A program made the translations under genes and the position numbers. From Chloroflexota bacterium (GTDB lineage: Bacteria; Chloroflexota; Dehalococcoidia; Tepidiformales; Tepidiformaceae): a DNA stretch of 64,000 bases. The notes beneath the pieces are model-generated. The model was given only the letters and a program-made list of their open reading frames with translations. It made no database searches and had not been told where the DNA came from. This document shows positions 49,701-58,136 of this stretch, in pieces (the stretch's first letter is position 1; each line of letters opens with the position of its first letter). Location: contig JACRBT010000009.1 of the NCBI GenBank assembly GCA_016234445.1, positions 17,223 to 81,222 of the forward strand, in the 5' to 3' direction.

Positions 49701-52700
49701 ATCCGGTCAACAACCAGTGGCAGTTCGCGTACGACGCGAACGGCCGCCTGAGCAACATGACCGACCCTCTGGGCAATCCATTGGCGATGACGTGGAACAC
49801 CCTCCACCTGCCGTCGACCATCACCGACGCCCGCGGCTACAGCACGAACATGACCTACGACGGGAGCGGGAACCTGCTGACCGTCACTGACCCGCTTGGG
49901 AACACGACCACGTACACGTACGACGCGAAGGGCCGCGTCCTGACGGCGACGAACCCGCTGGGGCAGACGGAGACGTACACCTATGACGTCAGCGGGAACC
50001 TCACCAGCCGCACCGAACCCCTCGGCGGGGTGTGGGCCTACACCTACGATGGCGCCGGCCGAGTGCTCACCGAGACGAACCCCCTCGGCCAGCAGAAGCG
50101 GTGGGCGTATCGGCTCGGGGGCCAGCTCGCCTGGTCTTACGACGAACTGAATCACTCGCGGGTCTACGGCTACTCGGCCAGCGGGGCGCTGGTCTTCGAG
50201 GACGACGAGCTCGGGAACCGGACGCTCTGGACCTACGACGATCGAGGGCTTCCCGTTCAGCGGACCGATCCGGCCGGCAAGGTCACGACGTACGTCTTCG
50301 ACGGCGACCGGCGGCTTACATCAGAGACGGACCCGCTGGGGAGGGTCACCTCCTACGGCTACGACGCCTCCGGGCGCGTCACCTCCGTTACCGATCCGGC
50401 GGGTGCCACCTCGACGTACGCCTACAACGCCGCTGGAAGGCTGGCGGCCGAGACGGATCCCCTCGGCCGCACGACGTCTTACACCTACGACAACGCGGGT
50501 CGCCTGCTCACGCTCACTTCGCCCAGCGGCGCCGTCACCACGAACACCTACGACGCCGTGGGCAATCTGATAGTCGAGACGGACGCCCTGGGCCGGTCCA
50601 CCACCCACCTCTACGACGCCCTCAACCGCCGCACGAGGGTTACCGATCCCCTTCTCAACCAGACCAACTTCGCCTTCGACGCGGCGGGCCGGATGACTCA
50701 AGTCACCAACGCCCTCAACCAGACGACGACCTACGCCCACGACGCAAATGGCCGCCTGACTTCGGTCACGAACCCACTCGGCCAGGCGACCACCTACCAG
50801 TACGACGGGGCCAACCGCCGCACCGGGGTCAGCGACCCGCTCGGCCGAACCACCGCTTATGGCTACGACATCGCCGGGAGGCTCACGACGGTGACCAACC
50901 CCGCAGGCCAGGCCACGACGTACGCGTACGACGCTGCGGGGCGGAGGACTTCCGTCACCCGTCCTTCGGGCGCCGTGACGAGCTCCACCTTCGACCCCCG
51001 GGGACTCCTGCTCACCGAAACCAACCCGCTCAACCAGGTGACCAGCTACGCCTACGACAACGCGGGCCAGCAGGCCAGCGTCACCGACCCGTTGGGGCGG
51101 GCAACGACCTACGCGTACGACGGGGCCGGCCGCGAGATCAGCCTCACGGATCCCCTTGGCGGCGTCGTCCAGTTCGCCTACGACGCTGCAGGGCAGCGCA
51201 CCTCGGTGACCAACGCCAACGCGAAGATCACCACCTATGCCTACGACACGCTTGGCAACACGCTCACGGAAACCGACCCCCTCGGGCGAGTGGATACCTA
51301 CTCCTACGACTCACTCGGGCGTCTCACTTCCTCGATTGATGCGCGTGGAGTGATCGTCGCGTACGGCTACGACAGCGCCGATCGGCTCGTGGCCAAGAGT
51401 TACCCGGGTGGGTCCGTGACCTATGCCTACGACGCGCTCGGGCGCCGCACCTCCATGGCCGATGCCACCGGCACCATGACCTGGACCTACGACGCGGCCG
51501 GGAGGACGGCCTCCGTCGCTGCCTCAGGCGGCACGGTGAGCTACGGGTACGACGTCGCGGGCCAGCGCACCTCGATGACCCTTCCCGGCGCCCGTAGCGT
51601 CAGCTACGCATACGACCTGGCGGGGCGGATGTCCACGCTGACCGACTGGAACTCCCAGACCGTGACGTTCGCCTACGACGCCGACGGCCGGCGCACGGGG
51701 ATCACCCGCCCCAACGGCGTCGTGAGTGGCTACGCCTACGACGCGGCGAGCCGGGTGACCTCCATCGCGCACACGCTGGGCGCCAATACGCTCGCGAGCT
51801 TCGGGTATGGCTACGATGCCGTCGGGAACCGGAGCTCGACGACCTACGGCGGCCAGACGGAGAGCTACACGCTCGACGCGCTCAACCGAATCACGAGTGT
51901 TGCCTACCCCGGTGGGCCGACCGTGAGCTACACCTACGATGCACACGGAAACCGCCTCACCAAGGTCCAGGGCGGGGTTACGACCACCTATGCCTACGAC
52001 AACGCGGGCCAGCTCACTTCGGACGGCACGAAGACCTACACGTACGACGCCGACGGCAACCTGATCGGGAGCGGCACGGACACCTTCGCGTACGACTGGT
52101 CCGACCGCATGACCTCCGCCGTGGTGGGTGGCGTCACGAGCACCTACGCCTACGACGCGGACGACACCCGCACGGCAAAGACCGTCGGTGGGAGCGCGAC
52201 CACCTACCTCTGGGACCGCGAGAGCGGCCTGCCCTTGCTCGTCGATGACGGGGCCAACAGCTACCTCCACGCGGATGGCGTGGTGCAGTCGCTTGCCGCA
52301 GGAGGTGCGGCCCAGATCCTGAGCGACGCCCTGGGCTCCGTGCGGGGAGTCACAGATGGCACCGGCACCACGACTGCGACCGCGGACTACGACGTGTTCG
52401 GCGCGATCCGGACGTCGACCGGGACGCAGAGCGCTTTCGGCTTCTCAGGCGAGCAGTCCGACCCGGAGAGCGGCTACACCTACCTGCGGGCGCGCTACCT
52501 CGACCCGGTGCTGGGGAGGATGACCGCACCGGACACGGTCCAGCCGAACGCCCCCGGGACCCAGGGCTGGAACTTGTACGCCTACGTGGCCAACAACCCC
52601 ACGACCTGGGTGGACCCTACAGGTCACGCTGCCCTGGGGGAGTACCGGCCGCTGGTAGGTGCGGCCGGTGGTCTCGCTCTTCTAGGCCTCGCCCTCAGGG

Positions 52701-53158
52701 GAGCTTTCGACAAGATGTCGTGCGCCTTCAACGAGTGGTGCCGGAGCGCCTACATAACCATCTCGAAAGTCGTGGACTCAGCATCCGACGGTATCCGCCA
52801 GCGTCTGAACCGATGCCAGCCCTACAACATCGCCCCTCCTCACCTACTGAAAGGCAACGCGGACTGGGGGTGGACGCATATCTTGGCCCGGCACGGCGCG
52901 GGGACGAGCACACGGGCCGACGGGAAGCTCTCCAGCCTGCTCAGCAACGTGCCGGGTCTCTACAGTCTCCTTGCGGCCGCGAATCTAGCCGGGGCGTCGT
53001 ACGTCCCCAGCGGAAGAACCCCGCCCTCCTGCCGAGCGGAGGTGACCCTGCCGTTCCCTGTCGGGACGTCGAAAGGTCAGACCACGAGCCGCCTGCGGAT
53101 CATCGTGCCCCCGTGGCCCTCGATGCAGGGGGTCACCACCATGTATCCCATCAAGTAG
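46796..53158 (+). CDS. Giant secreted RHS/YD-repeat protein with C-terminal toxin-like domain
   Basis: A 2120-aa polymorphic-toxin-type protein; GGAGG lies upstream of ATG 46796. A signal peptide (about residues 30-55) is followed by several beta-sandwich, carbohydrate-binding-like units (NYDFAAGLGSWTTTGTV, then repeats to about 600). A DUF6531-type segment (PLTFRRFYVGQSDRYG) precedes about 35 YD repeats (about 780-1850), which fold into a hollow cage. The RHS core GYTYLRARYLDPVLGRM (about 1890) marks where the toxin is usually cleaved. The last 177 residues are unique and include WGWTHILARHG, a His-containing step reminiscent of BECR-fold ribonucleases. The next gene likely encodes immunity. 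The secretion route is probably Sec. Confidence 0.88.
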   Translation: MRYRATSRQKPGRSATLPPTVSSRGLRRLLVASLLLVVALVPAVERAVDTRPARAEPTASGAEALYPPNHTFDADVQEMGTPPSNHDFETGGYGVGTPPSNHDLQQGATDEGAPANYDFAAGLGSWTTTGTVTLQSDANQGNYARFDASGAMITSDAFTVGATAQVLSYDIGFLSTTGSSWVRVKVLSGPTYSTVTEVGSYSCNSCGYWQTQYANVSSWLGQSIKLRFERGAGSLVSGVDTARAQTIFPNYDLVGTVSRRSDGGNVYATLEAGTTTTITTAAFTVDAAAQYSSVKVKGLTANSDQYNVYVLSGSGFATSTLVTSGTAADSDWETASFNLTAWAGQQVKLQVKRVSNKVAVDDLGPMRVDVAGWLPSKTAQVLSGGPSGSYVSIDGNLTSSAFTIPAGTQQLKLAYKGETSPSIFYVELLRGPDFATVTDINGGSSVSGDPATWQTFHAAVQDYAGETVKLRLRQYWGRGQFDTAGTMELAVPGWTFQGAYPVVTGSDASGTYVRPYKNAFYLRSADVNTGIVDTTGYVEQRYYAVSYAIGSQVGSLIRVTWKNYAGQSWDVLLDASDTPTGYRTKYFPLTDFQGATGYFVVQVSDPAGKLYAIADNLARQQLQEPHAQKVGFGIDAATGGFSYAERDLELEGQMPLTFRRFYVGQSDRYGTLGYRWSHSYDTRLEFAAGNDVVVVFGSGGQEAFDWNATTSTYSATDPRHHDELVKNPDGSYTFKTKITYAYTLDPEGNPTGIQEIPTGQAAGPGFDASGRLDTVTGKRQLTVNRSYLLDATGKLLSVTDLNNNTITLAYDASNRLATVTDPDGRLLTLAYNASGLLSSVTAPAGAVVGYAYDVAGDLQAVTDPDGGVRTYSYSRHRLTQAVDQLGKAVFTNALDSYNRVTSQTDPLSNTIALSYNTPAKGVTTVTDPLGSVARYYYDLQHRTTDKVDPLGRVISYLFDSNGNLQKVIDPVNNQWQFAYDANGRLSNMTDPLGNPLAMTWNTLHLPSTITDARGYSTNMTYDGSGNLLTVTDPLGNTTTYTYDAKGRVLTATNPLGQTETYTYDVSGNLTSRTEPLGGVWAYTYDGAGRVLTETNPLGQQKRWAYRLGGQLAWSYDELNHSRVYGYSASGALVFEDDELGNRTLWTYDDRGLPVQRTDPAGKVTTYVFDGDRRLTSETDPLGRVTSYGYDASGRVTSVTDPAGATSTYAYNAAGRLAAETDPLGRTTSYTYDNAGRLLTLTSPSGAVTTNTYDAVGNLIVETDALGRSTTHLYDALNRRTRVTDPLLNQTNFAFDAAGRMTQVTNALNQTTTYAHDANGRLTSVTNPLGQATTYQYDGANRRTGVSDPLGRTTAYGYDIAGRLTTVTNPAGQATTYAYDAAGRRTSVTRPSGAVTSSTFDPRGLLLTETNPLNQVTSYAYDNAGQQASVTDPLGRATTYAYDGAGREISLTDPLGGVVQFAYDAAGQRTSVTNANAKITTYAYDTLGNTLTETDPLGRVDTYSYDSLGRLTSSIDARGVIVAYGYDSADRLVAKSYPGGSVTYAYDALGRRTSMADATGTMTWTYDAAGRTASVAASGGTVSYGYDVAGQRTSMTLPGARSVSYAYDLAGRMSTLTDWNSQTVTFAYDADGRRTGITRPNGVVSGYAYDAASRVTSIAHTLGANTLASFGYGYDAVGNRSSTTYGGQTESYTLDALNRITSVAYPGGPTVSYTYDAHGNRLTKVQGGVTTTYAYDNAGQLTSDGTKTYTYDADGNLIGSGTDTFAYDWSDRMTSAVVGGVTSTYAYDADDTRTAKTVGGSATTYLWDRESGLPLLVDDGANSYLHADGVVQSLAAGGAAQILSDALGSVRGVTDGTGTTTATADYDVFGAIRTSTGTQSAFGFSGEQSDPESGYTYLRARYLDPVLGRMTAPDTVQPNAPGTQGWNLYAYVANNPTTWVDPTGHAALGEYRPLVGAAGGLALLGLALRGAFDKMSCAFNEWCRSAYITISKVVDSASDGIRQRLNRCQPYNIAPPHLLKGNADWGWTHILARHGAGTSTRADGKLSSLLSNVPGLYSLLAAANLAGASYVPSGRTPPSCRAEVTLPFPVGTSKGQTTSRLRIIVPPWPSMQGVTTMYPIK

Positions 53159-53171
53159 GAGAGAGGCGACA

Positions 53172-53723
53172 ATGGACGTACTGTTCAGGCCATCACCTGA
53201 GGCGATTGCGGAAGCATCTCGGTACTACGACAAGCTAGCGGGAGCACGACATTTGCTCCAGCGACGCCGAGGCGGTCCAGGCAGTCCGCCCAGCGAGAGC
53301 CGCCGGGTACGGTTTGTAGCCAACCAACCGCGGTTAAGGGTCACCGTCGAACACGAAGGCGAGCATCTGATCTCCGACGACGATGGGAAGCCCGGAAAAG
53401 TGGTCCCCGTCCTCGATTTCGGGTTCGGCTGGATGTGGCACCTTCGCGAGGCGGAGGATGAACCCGGTCGAGCTGGCGAGCTGGAAATCGTCACGGCCGA
53501 CTGCAGGATTGAGTTTGAGGTCAAGGGCGACCGTGTGCGCATAACGTCGATCAGTGACGTGGATCATACCGTCGACCTGCCACTAGAAGAGGCGAAGGCC
53601 GCCGGTATGAGGTTCCTGAAGACGCTTTCGCGCTACCTGTCCGAAGAGATGCCAGTGCTGAGGGAGGACCCGGACCTGGCCGAGTGGATTCGAGGCGGCG
53701 CCCTGCCGAGTCGCTACATCTGA
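53172..53723 (+). CDS. Putative immunity protein for the RHS toxin
   Basis: A 183-aa soluble protein 13 bases after the RHS stop, with GAGAGG upstream. It has no signal peptide, as expected for a cytoplasmic immunity protein. The sequence holds beta-rich segments (RLRVTVEHEGEHLISDDDGK, ELEIVTADCRIEFEVKGDRV) and an acidic C-terminal helix (RYLSEEMPVLREDPDLAEWI). I do not recognise the family. The role is inferred from its position only. Confidence 0.6.
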   Translation: MDVLFRPSPEAIAEASRYYDKLAGARHLLQRRRGGPGSPPSESRRVRFVANQPRLRVTVEHEGEHLISDDDGKPGKVVPVLDFGFGWMWHLREAEDEPGRAGELEIVTADCRIEFEVKGDRVRITSISDVDHTVDLPLEEAKAAGMRFLKTLSRYLSEEMPVLREDPDLAEWIRGGALPSRYI

Positions 53724-53766
53724 TCGCGACAGGGCCCCGCCTGAGCCAATGGCCGACTCGAGGATC

Positions 53767-53794
53767 GCCGCCACCATGTGTGGATCGTGTGTTG
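53767..53794. other. Degenerate dif-like palindrome, site D
   Basis: The right arm ATCGTGTGTTG is intact in its core; the left arm reads CCACCAT where sites A and C have ACACGAT (5 of 7 match), with a 6-bp centre GTGTGG. It lies just after the RHS/immunity pair. Because of the mismatches it could be chance. Confidence 0.3.
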
Positions 53795-53983
53795 CTCGAC
53801 TCCGCTTGCGTCGGAAGCTGCCGCCGCCGCCATCGGATGCCCTGAGCTCGGGACCGTGGATGCCAGGCGAGGGATAGGGCACCGCGTGGCAACGTGGACC
53901 GCGACAGACCTTGTCGCCATTGCAGGGTCGAAAGGATACCGGCTAGCATCAAGGCGCGGCTCTGCTCCCGGGCGGCGCCCGGG

Positions 53984-54046
53984 AAGTTGATCTTGAACGA
54001 GGCGGACACCTGCCGCACCTACGTTGTGCCCCGGCTCCAGACGGCA
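53984..54046 (+). pseudogene. Fragment of a type I restriction subunit (HsdR N-terminus)
   Basis: The translated piece KLILNEADTCRTYVVPRLQT matches the start of HsdR-type DEAD-box restriction subunits (NEADTCRKYVVPKL...). The similarity stops after about 20 residues. It is a remnant only; no helicase domain is present. Confidence 0.5.
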
Positions 54047-54072
54047 GCGTCAAGCCCCAGAATCCGAGCACG

Positions 54073-54156
54073 GCGTGGATCTGGCGCCAGCTGCAGGGCG
54101 AAGGCGAGGTGGTCGCCCGCTGCACGGTGGAGCGACTGATGCACGGCCTCGGCCTT
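54073..54156 (+). pseudogene. Fragment of an IS3-family transposase (OrfB, HTH_21)
   Basis: The piece WRQLQGEGEVVARCTVERLM then HGLGL is the HTH_21 segment of IS3-family OrfB transposases. No DDE catalytic region or inverted repeats are found nearby. The rest of the interval 53795-54567 holds no gene I can support. Confidence 0.65.
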
Positions 54157-54567
54157 CCAAATCTGTTGGCGGCTTTGGAATGGGCGATGGAATCGCGATG
54201 GTCGGCCAGGGCCGCCGCCCTGACAACCGCCCAGAACCTCGACGCCGTGGGCATTCCGGTCCAGCTGCTAATCGAGCTGGACACCTACACCACTCCACGT
54301 GATCCGTACGCTGATGCCAGTGCCCTGCAAGCCGGTAAGTTGCGCGGGACGAAGTCGCGGGGCCGCTCGGCGACATCGGCCGGCAGGGGGGCGGTTCAAT
54401 AAGAGATAACTGGGAAGTGGTGGACCGGTGCCTAGCAAAGCGGTGAACCGGAGCTGGCGATCACGCGGGTTGCGAAATCAGTGTATTCTGGCAGCGGCCC
54501 GGTTACGGCCGTGCTTGGGCGGATCCAACAAGAACCGTGCCACAGCAGGAAGCGATCACCACCAAAC

Positions 54568-55383
54568 ATGACAGGGCAACGCGTCTTCATCAGCTACTCA
54601 CGCGAGGATCGCCCCTTCGTCGATAGGCTGTCCCAGGACCTCCGCAGCGGCGGAGTTGCTACGTGGCAGGACACGAAGGAGATCGCCGCGGGGGAGAACT
54701 GGCGACTGGCGATCGAAGAGAGCCTACAGTCGGCTTCCGCCATGCTTTACGTGGCGAGCTCTGCATCGCCCAACTCGCATTGGATGGCGAAGGAAGTCCA
54801 GGCGGTCCTGGGGTCTGAAAAACTCATCATCCCACTGATCCGTGACGACCAAGGCGAGCTAGGGCTGCCTTCCTTCTTGCGCGAGTATCAATGGGTCGAT
54901 TTTCGGCCCGGGTACGAGCGGGGACTCGCGCAGCTTCTCGCGGCTCTGCAGCCTTTCCGAGCAGAAGTCCCGGCCGGGACATCCAAACAGCAGGCGAAAG
55001 GCTACGTCTTCCTAAGCTACGCGGAAGAAGACGCATCGTTTGTCGACGAACTCAAGGGGTTCCTGAAGCAGCGTGGCTATGGATATTGGGACTACCGCGA
55101 AAGCGAACGAGACTACCACCAAGACCTCTATCTAGCGCTCGAGAGCGTAATCCAAGAGGCTGTCGCGACCCTCTCATTCGTGTCGCCGGATTGGAAGCGG
55201 TCTCGGACGGCCGTGAAAGAGTACTACTTCTCGATAGAGATTGGTATCCCTGTATTCCTACTTCGCGTGAGACACCCGGGGCCAACCCTCGTGATCGCAG
55301 GGCTCCCTTATATTGACTTCACGGAAGACCATGCCTCCGGCTTCAAGCGTCTTGAGAAAGAACTGACACGAAAGGGTCTATAA
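54568..55383 (+). CDS. Tandem TIR-domain protein (Thoeris-like signalling)
   Basis: A 271-aa protein made of two TIR domains. The first (about 1-125) has VFISYSREDRPFVDRLSQDL and SPNSHWMAKEVQAVL, with a Glu at the usual NADase position. The second (about 145-271) has YVFLSYAEEDASFVDELKGF and RTAVKEYYFSIEIG, with the corresponding Glu. TIR domains in bacterial immunity consume NAD or make cyclic ADP-ribose signals. ATG 54568 is chosen because the TIR core begins at once; no good ribosome-binding site is seen. Downstream are a ThsB-like TIR protein and a caspase-like protease, the parts list of a type IV Thoeris-like system. The tandem TIR is unusual. Confidence 0.85.
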   Translation: MTGQRVFISYSREDRPFVDRLSQDLRSGGVATWQDTKEIAAGENWRLAIEESLQSASAMLYVASSASPNSHWMAKEVQAVLGSEKLIIPLIRDDQGELGLPSFLREYQWVDFRPGYERGLAQLLAALQPFRAEVPAGTSKQQAKGYVFLSYAEEDASFVDELKGFLKQRGYGYWDYRESERDYHQDLYLALESVIQEAVATLSFVSPDWKRSRTAVKEYYFSIEIGIPVFLLRVRHPGPTLVIAGLPYIDFTEDHASGFKRLEKELTRKGL

Positions 55384-55506
55384 AGCATTAAACACGTCAA
55401 CAATGCACGGCACGACACCGAACACCACCAGTCGCCATCGAAAAGTGCGCAAAAGCGTAGTCAACTTGATGAGTCACCCCACGAATAACCGTGGTAAAGG
55501 AGCTTC

Positions 55507-55878
55507 ATGGCAGACAAGAAGGTAATCTTCGTCGCGTTCGCGATCGAAGACGAAAGGCAGCGGGACTTACTCAAGGGGCAGTCCCTGAACACCAAGTCGC
55601 CGTTCGAATATATCGACATGTCCGTGAAGGAGGCCTACAGCGCCGAGTGGAAAGAGCGCGTTCGCACCCGGATTCGGCGATCGGATGGGGTGATTGCGCT
55701 GGTGAGCAAGAACTCGCTGACGTCCAGCGGCCAGAGGTGGGAACTTGCCTGCGCCCGCGAGGAGAAAACGCGAACTCTAGGTATCTGGGCTTACACGGAC
55801 GACAGGACGGACCTGGCGGGAGTCAGGACGGCGGTGTGGACGTGGGACGCGATCAAGGGATTCATTGACAGCCTGTAG
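55507..55878 (+). CDS. ThsB-like TIR protein (MTH538/DUF1863 type)
   Basis: A 123-aa protein of the TIR-like DUF1863 family that includes Ths[21 protein letters not shown], then [20 protein letters not shown] and the C-terminal [14 protein letters not shown]. ThsB proteins sense phage and make an ADP-ribose-derived signal in Thoeris systems. It is shorter than typical ThsB (about 190 aa) but complete at both ends. AAAGGAG lies upstream of the ATG. There is a 123-base gap after the tandem-TIR gene and 14 bases before the caspase gene, so it is tightly linked to the latter. Confidence 0.8.
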   Translation: MADKKVIFVAFAIEDERQRDLLKGQSLNTKSPFEYIDMSVKEAYSAEWKERVRTRIRRSDGVIALVSKNSLTSSGQRWELACAREEKTRTLGIWAYTDDRTDLAGVRTAVWTWDAIKGFIDSL

Positions 55879-55892
55879 CGCGAGGGAATGCG

Positions 55893-56867
55893 ATGCGTAT
55901 CGCACTGATAGTCGGAATCAACTACTACGACCGCGGCGATCCGCTGTATGGCTGCGTCGATGACGCGCACGCGATCCAAGCTGTCTTGCAGCGCCATGGC
56001 GATGGATCAGTCAATTTCGACTGCAAGCTTCTCACGGCAACTGGCCCTGCCGACCGAGTCGAGCGAAACGAACTCAAGGACAACGTTAGCGAACTCTTCA
56101 AGGCCACGGCTGAGATCGCGCTGTTCTATTTCGCGGGTCACGGTCACATTGAGGCGACAGGGGGCTACCTTCTCGCTACGAACTCAGCACGCGGCGATGA
56201 GGGGCTTTCCCTCTCCGATGTATTGACTTATGCGAACGGGTCACCCGCCCAGAACAAGATCATCGTGTTGGACAGTTGCCATGCAGGAATCGCGGGCACA
56301 CCCCCGGCGCCCGGCGACCTGGCGACTCTGTCAGAGGGCCTCACCGTGCTGACCGCATCGACGGCTGACCAGTACGCGACAGAGGAGAACGGAAGAGGCG
56401 TGTTCACCACGCTGTTGGTCGATGCGCTGTACGGCGGTGCCGCGAACCTGACCGGTGACATCAGTCCCGGGAGTGTCTATGCCCATGTCGATCAGTCCCT
56501 TGGAGCTTGGGAACAACGGCCAGTCTTCAAGACGAACGTGCGGGAGTTTGTTTCTTTGCGAAGAGTGCCTCCGCCGATCGAGCTTGACGACCTGCGTCGC
56601 ATCACGGAGTTCTTTCCGGCGTCGGGCGCAGGGTTTCAGCTGGACCCGACATTCGAGCCTGAGTTGAAAGGGCGCGATCCGGACATGCCCGCCCCGGACC
56701 CTGAGAACACCCGGAAGTTCGCGATTCTCCAGCGTTACAACCGGCTGAATCTGGTCGTACCCGTGGATGCTCCACACATGTGGCACGCAGCAATGCAGAG
56801 CAAGACTTGTAGGCTTACCGTGCTAGGCGAACACTATCGTCGTCTCGCAGAGCGCCGCCGCATTTAG
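55893..56867 (+). CDS. Caspase-like (C14) protease, likely effector of the TIR system
   Basis: A 324-aa protein with an N-terminal caspase fold (about 1-215): [20 protein letters not shown], the catalytic His83 in YFAGHGHIE and Cys129 in VLDSCHAG. The C-terminal part (about 235-324) contains [20 protein letters not shown] and [20 protein letters not shown], which looks like a separate ligand- or partner-binding domain. GAGGGA precedes the ATG. In type IV Thoeris a TIR-made signal activates a caspase-like protease that kills the infected cell, and the present gene order fits that. Its target protein is unknown. Confidence 0.85.
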   Translation: MRIALIVGINYYDRGDPLYGCVDDAHAIQAVLQRHGDGSVNFDCKLLTATGPADRVERNELKDNVSELFKATAEIALFYFAGHGHIEATGGYLLATNSARGDEGLSLSDVLTYANGSPAQNKIIVLDSCHAGIAGTPPAPGDLATLSEGLTVLTASTADQYATEENGRGVFTTLLVDALYGGAANLTGDISPGSVYAHVDQSLGAWEQRPVFKTNVREFVSLRRVPPPIELDDLRRITEFFPASGAGFQLDPTFEPELKGRDPDMPAPDPENTRKFAILQRYNRLNLVVPVDAPHMWHAAMQSKTCRLTVLGEHYRRLAERRRI

Positions 56868-56869
56868 CG

Positions 56870-58085
56870 TTGGACCTGGGCGGATGTGGAGCCGGCCATC
56901 TTCGGGGCCCTGTTCGAGCGGGTGCTGGACAAGAAAGAGCAGCGCGCGAAGCTGGGCGCAACACTACAGGTCGCGTGAGGACATCGAGACCCTGGTCGAG
57001 CCCGTGCTCATGGCCCCGCTGCGGCGGGAGTGGGAGGCGCTGAAGGAAAGCGTCCTCCGCTACCGCCAGGAGGCCCACCAACGGGGAGCGGGCGCCCAGT
57101 CGCAGTGATAAACGAGCACCTCGCTCACCGCCTTAACCTGACGAAGGTTGCTCGTCTCTCGGAGAACATCGGGATTTCGTTTCAGGGGGACACCAAAGTC
57201 GGCCCGTTCGAGATCGATGCCGCCACCGCCCAGAAGATGCTCTCCTCTCCGAACCCGGACGGACGATTGAACAGCGACGTGGGGCGCCCCTGGGTGAACG
57301 GCCTGGACATCACCCGCCGCCGGCGGAATATGTGGATCGCTGACTTCCCGCCCGGCACCACCGAGGACCAGGCATCCCTCTACGAAGCACCCTTTCGGTA
57401 TGTCGTCCTGAGGGTGAAGCCCGAACGGGCCACCTTGAAGTCGGGTGACGCCACGGGGGTTCCGTGGTGGATTCACCAGCGGCCACGACCCGCAATGCGG
57501 GAGGCTCTCGCACAGTGCGCTCGGTACTTGGTGACGACCAGCGTGGCCAAGCACCGCTTGTTCTGCTGGCTGGAGCGGGAGGTGGTTGCTGACCACAAGC
57601 TCTTCGTCTTCGCCCGCGAGGACGACTATTTCTTTGGAGTTCTGCAATCGCGCGTTCACGAGTTCTGGGCCTTGGCAAAGTCCTCCCGGCACGGGGTGGG
57701 CAACGATCCCGTCTACAACAACACCACCCGCTTCGAGACCTTCCCGTTGCCGTGGCCGCCGGGGGCCGAGCCCTGGGGTGATACGCGCGTGCTTGGGATC
57801 TCCCTTGCGGCCCGCGAACTCAACGATCTCCGGGAGGGCTGGCTTAAGCCGGGACTGGTGGGCGGCTTGGCTCTGCCCGATGTCGAACTGAAGAAGCGGA
57901 CGCTTACGAACCTCTACAACGAGCGACCGGCGTGGCTGGTCAGTGCGCATCGCAAGCTCGATGAGGCGGCGTTCGCCGCGTACGGCTGGCCAGAGAACCC
58001 GGGGGCGCTGTCGAAGGATGAGATCCTGGGACGCCTCCTCCAGCTCAACGCGCAACGCGCCGGCCGCACCGCCGAACCGGCCTGA
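56870..58085 (+). pseudogene. Decayed class I DNA methyltransferase / type IIG-like restriction gene
   Basis: Three pieces of one gene remain. Piece 1 (from 56870) encodes WADVEPAIFGALFERVLDKK and stops after a single extra A near 56961. Piece 2 continues in the next frame as HYRSREDIETLVEPVLMAPL, ending near 57108. Piece 3 (57109-58085) is the C-terminal region: LARLSENIGISFQGDTK-like start, RPWVNGLDITRR, VAKHRLFCWLEREV and FETFPLPWPPG. The central catalytic part with the NPPY motif is deleted. Such large methyltransferases belong to MmeI/Eco57I-like or BREX-like families. No function is expected, although piece 3 has a long open frame. Confidence 0.75.
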
Positions 58086-58105
58086 CGGCTCGACGACGCT
58101 CACGG

Positions 58106-58133
58106 ATCCACACGATCTTGCCATCGTGTTGAC
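58106..58133. other. dif-like palindrome, site C
   Basis: Arms ATCCACACGAT and ATCGTGTTGAC flank the centre CTTGCC; the inner ACACGAT/ATCGTGT is identical to site A. It ends three bases before the GTG start of the tyrosine recombinase, a place usual for a recombinase's own site or for its operator. Confidence 0.55.
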
Positions 58134-58136
58134 TTC

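Noticed and set aside
50032..51339. 435-codon plus-strand frame inside the RHS gene
   Set aside because: It is the repeat-phase shadow of the YD-repeat coding sequence.
56263..56275. ATCGTGTTGGAC inside the caspase gene as another dif-like site
   Set aside because: The matching left arm is absent and the stretch encodes the conserved IVLDSC motif, so it is coding sequence.
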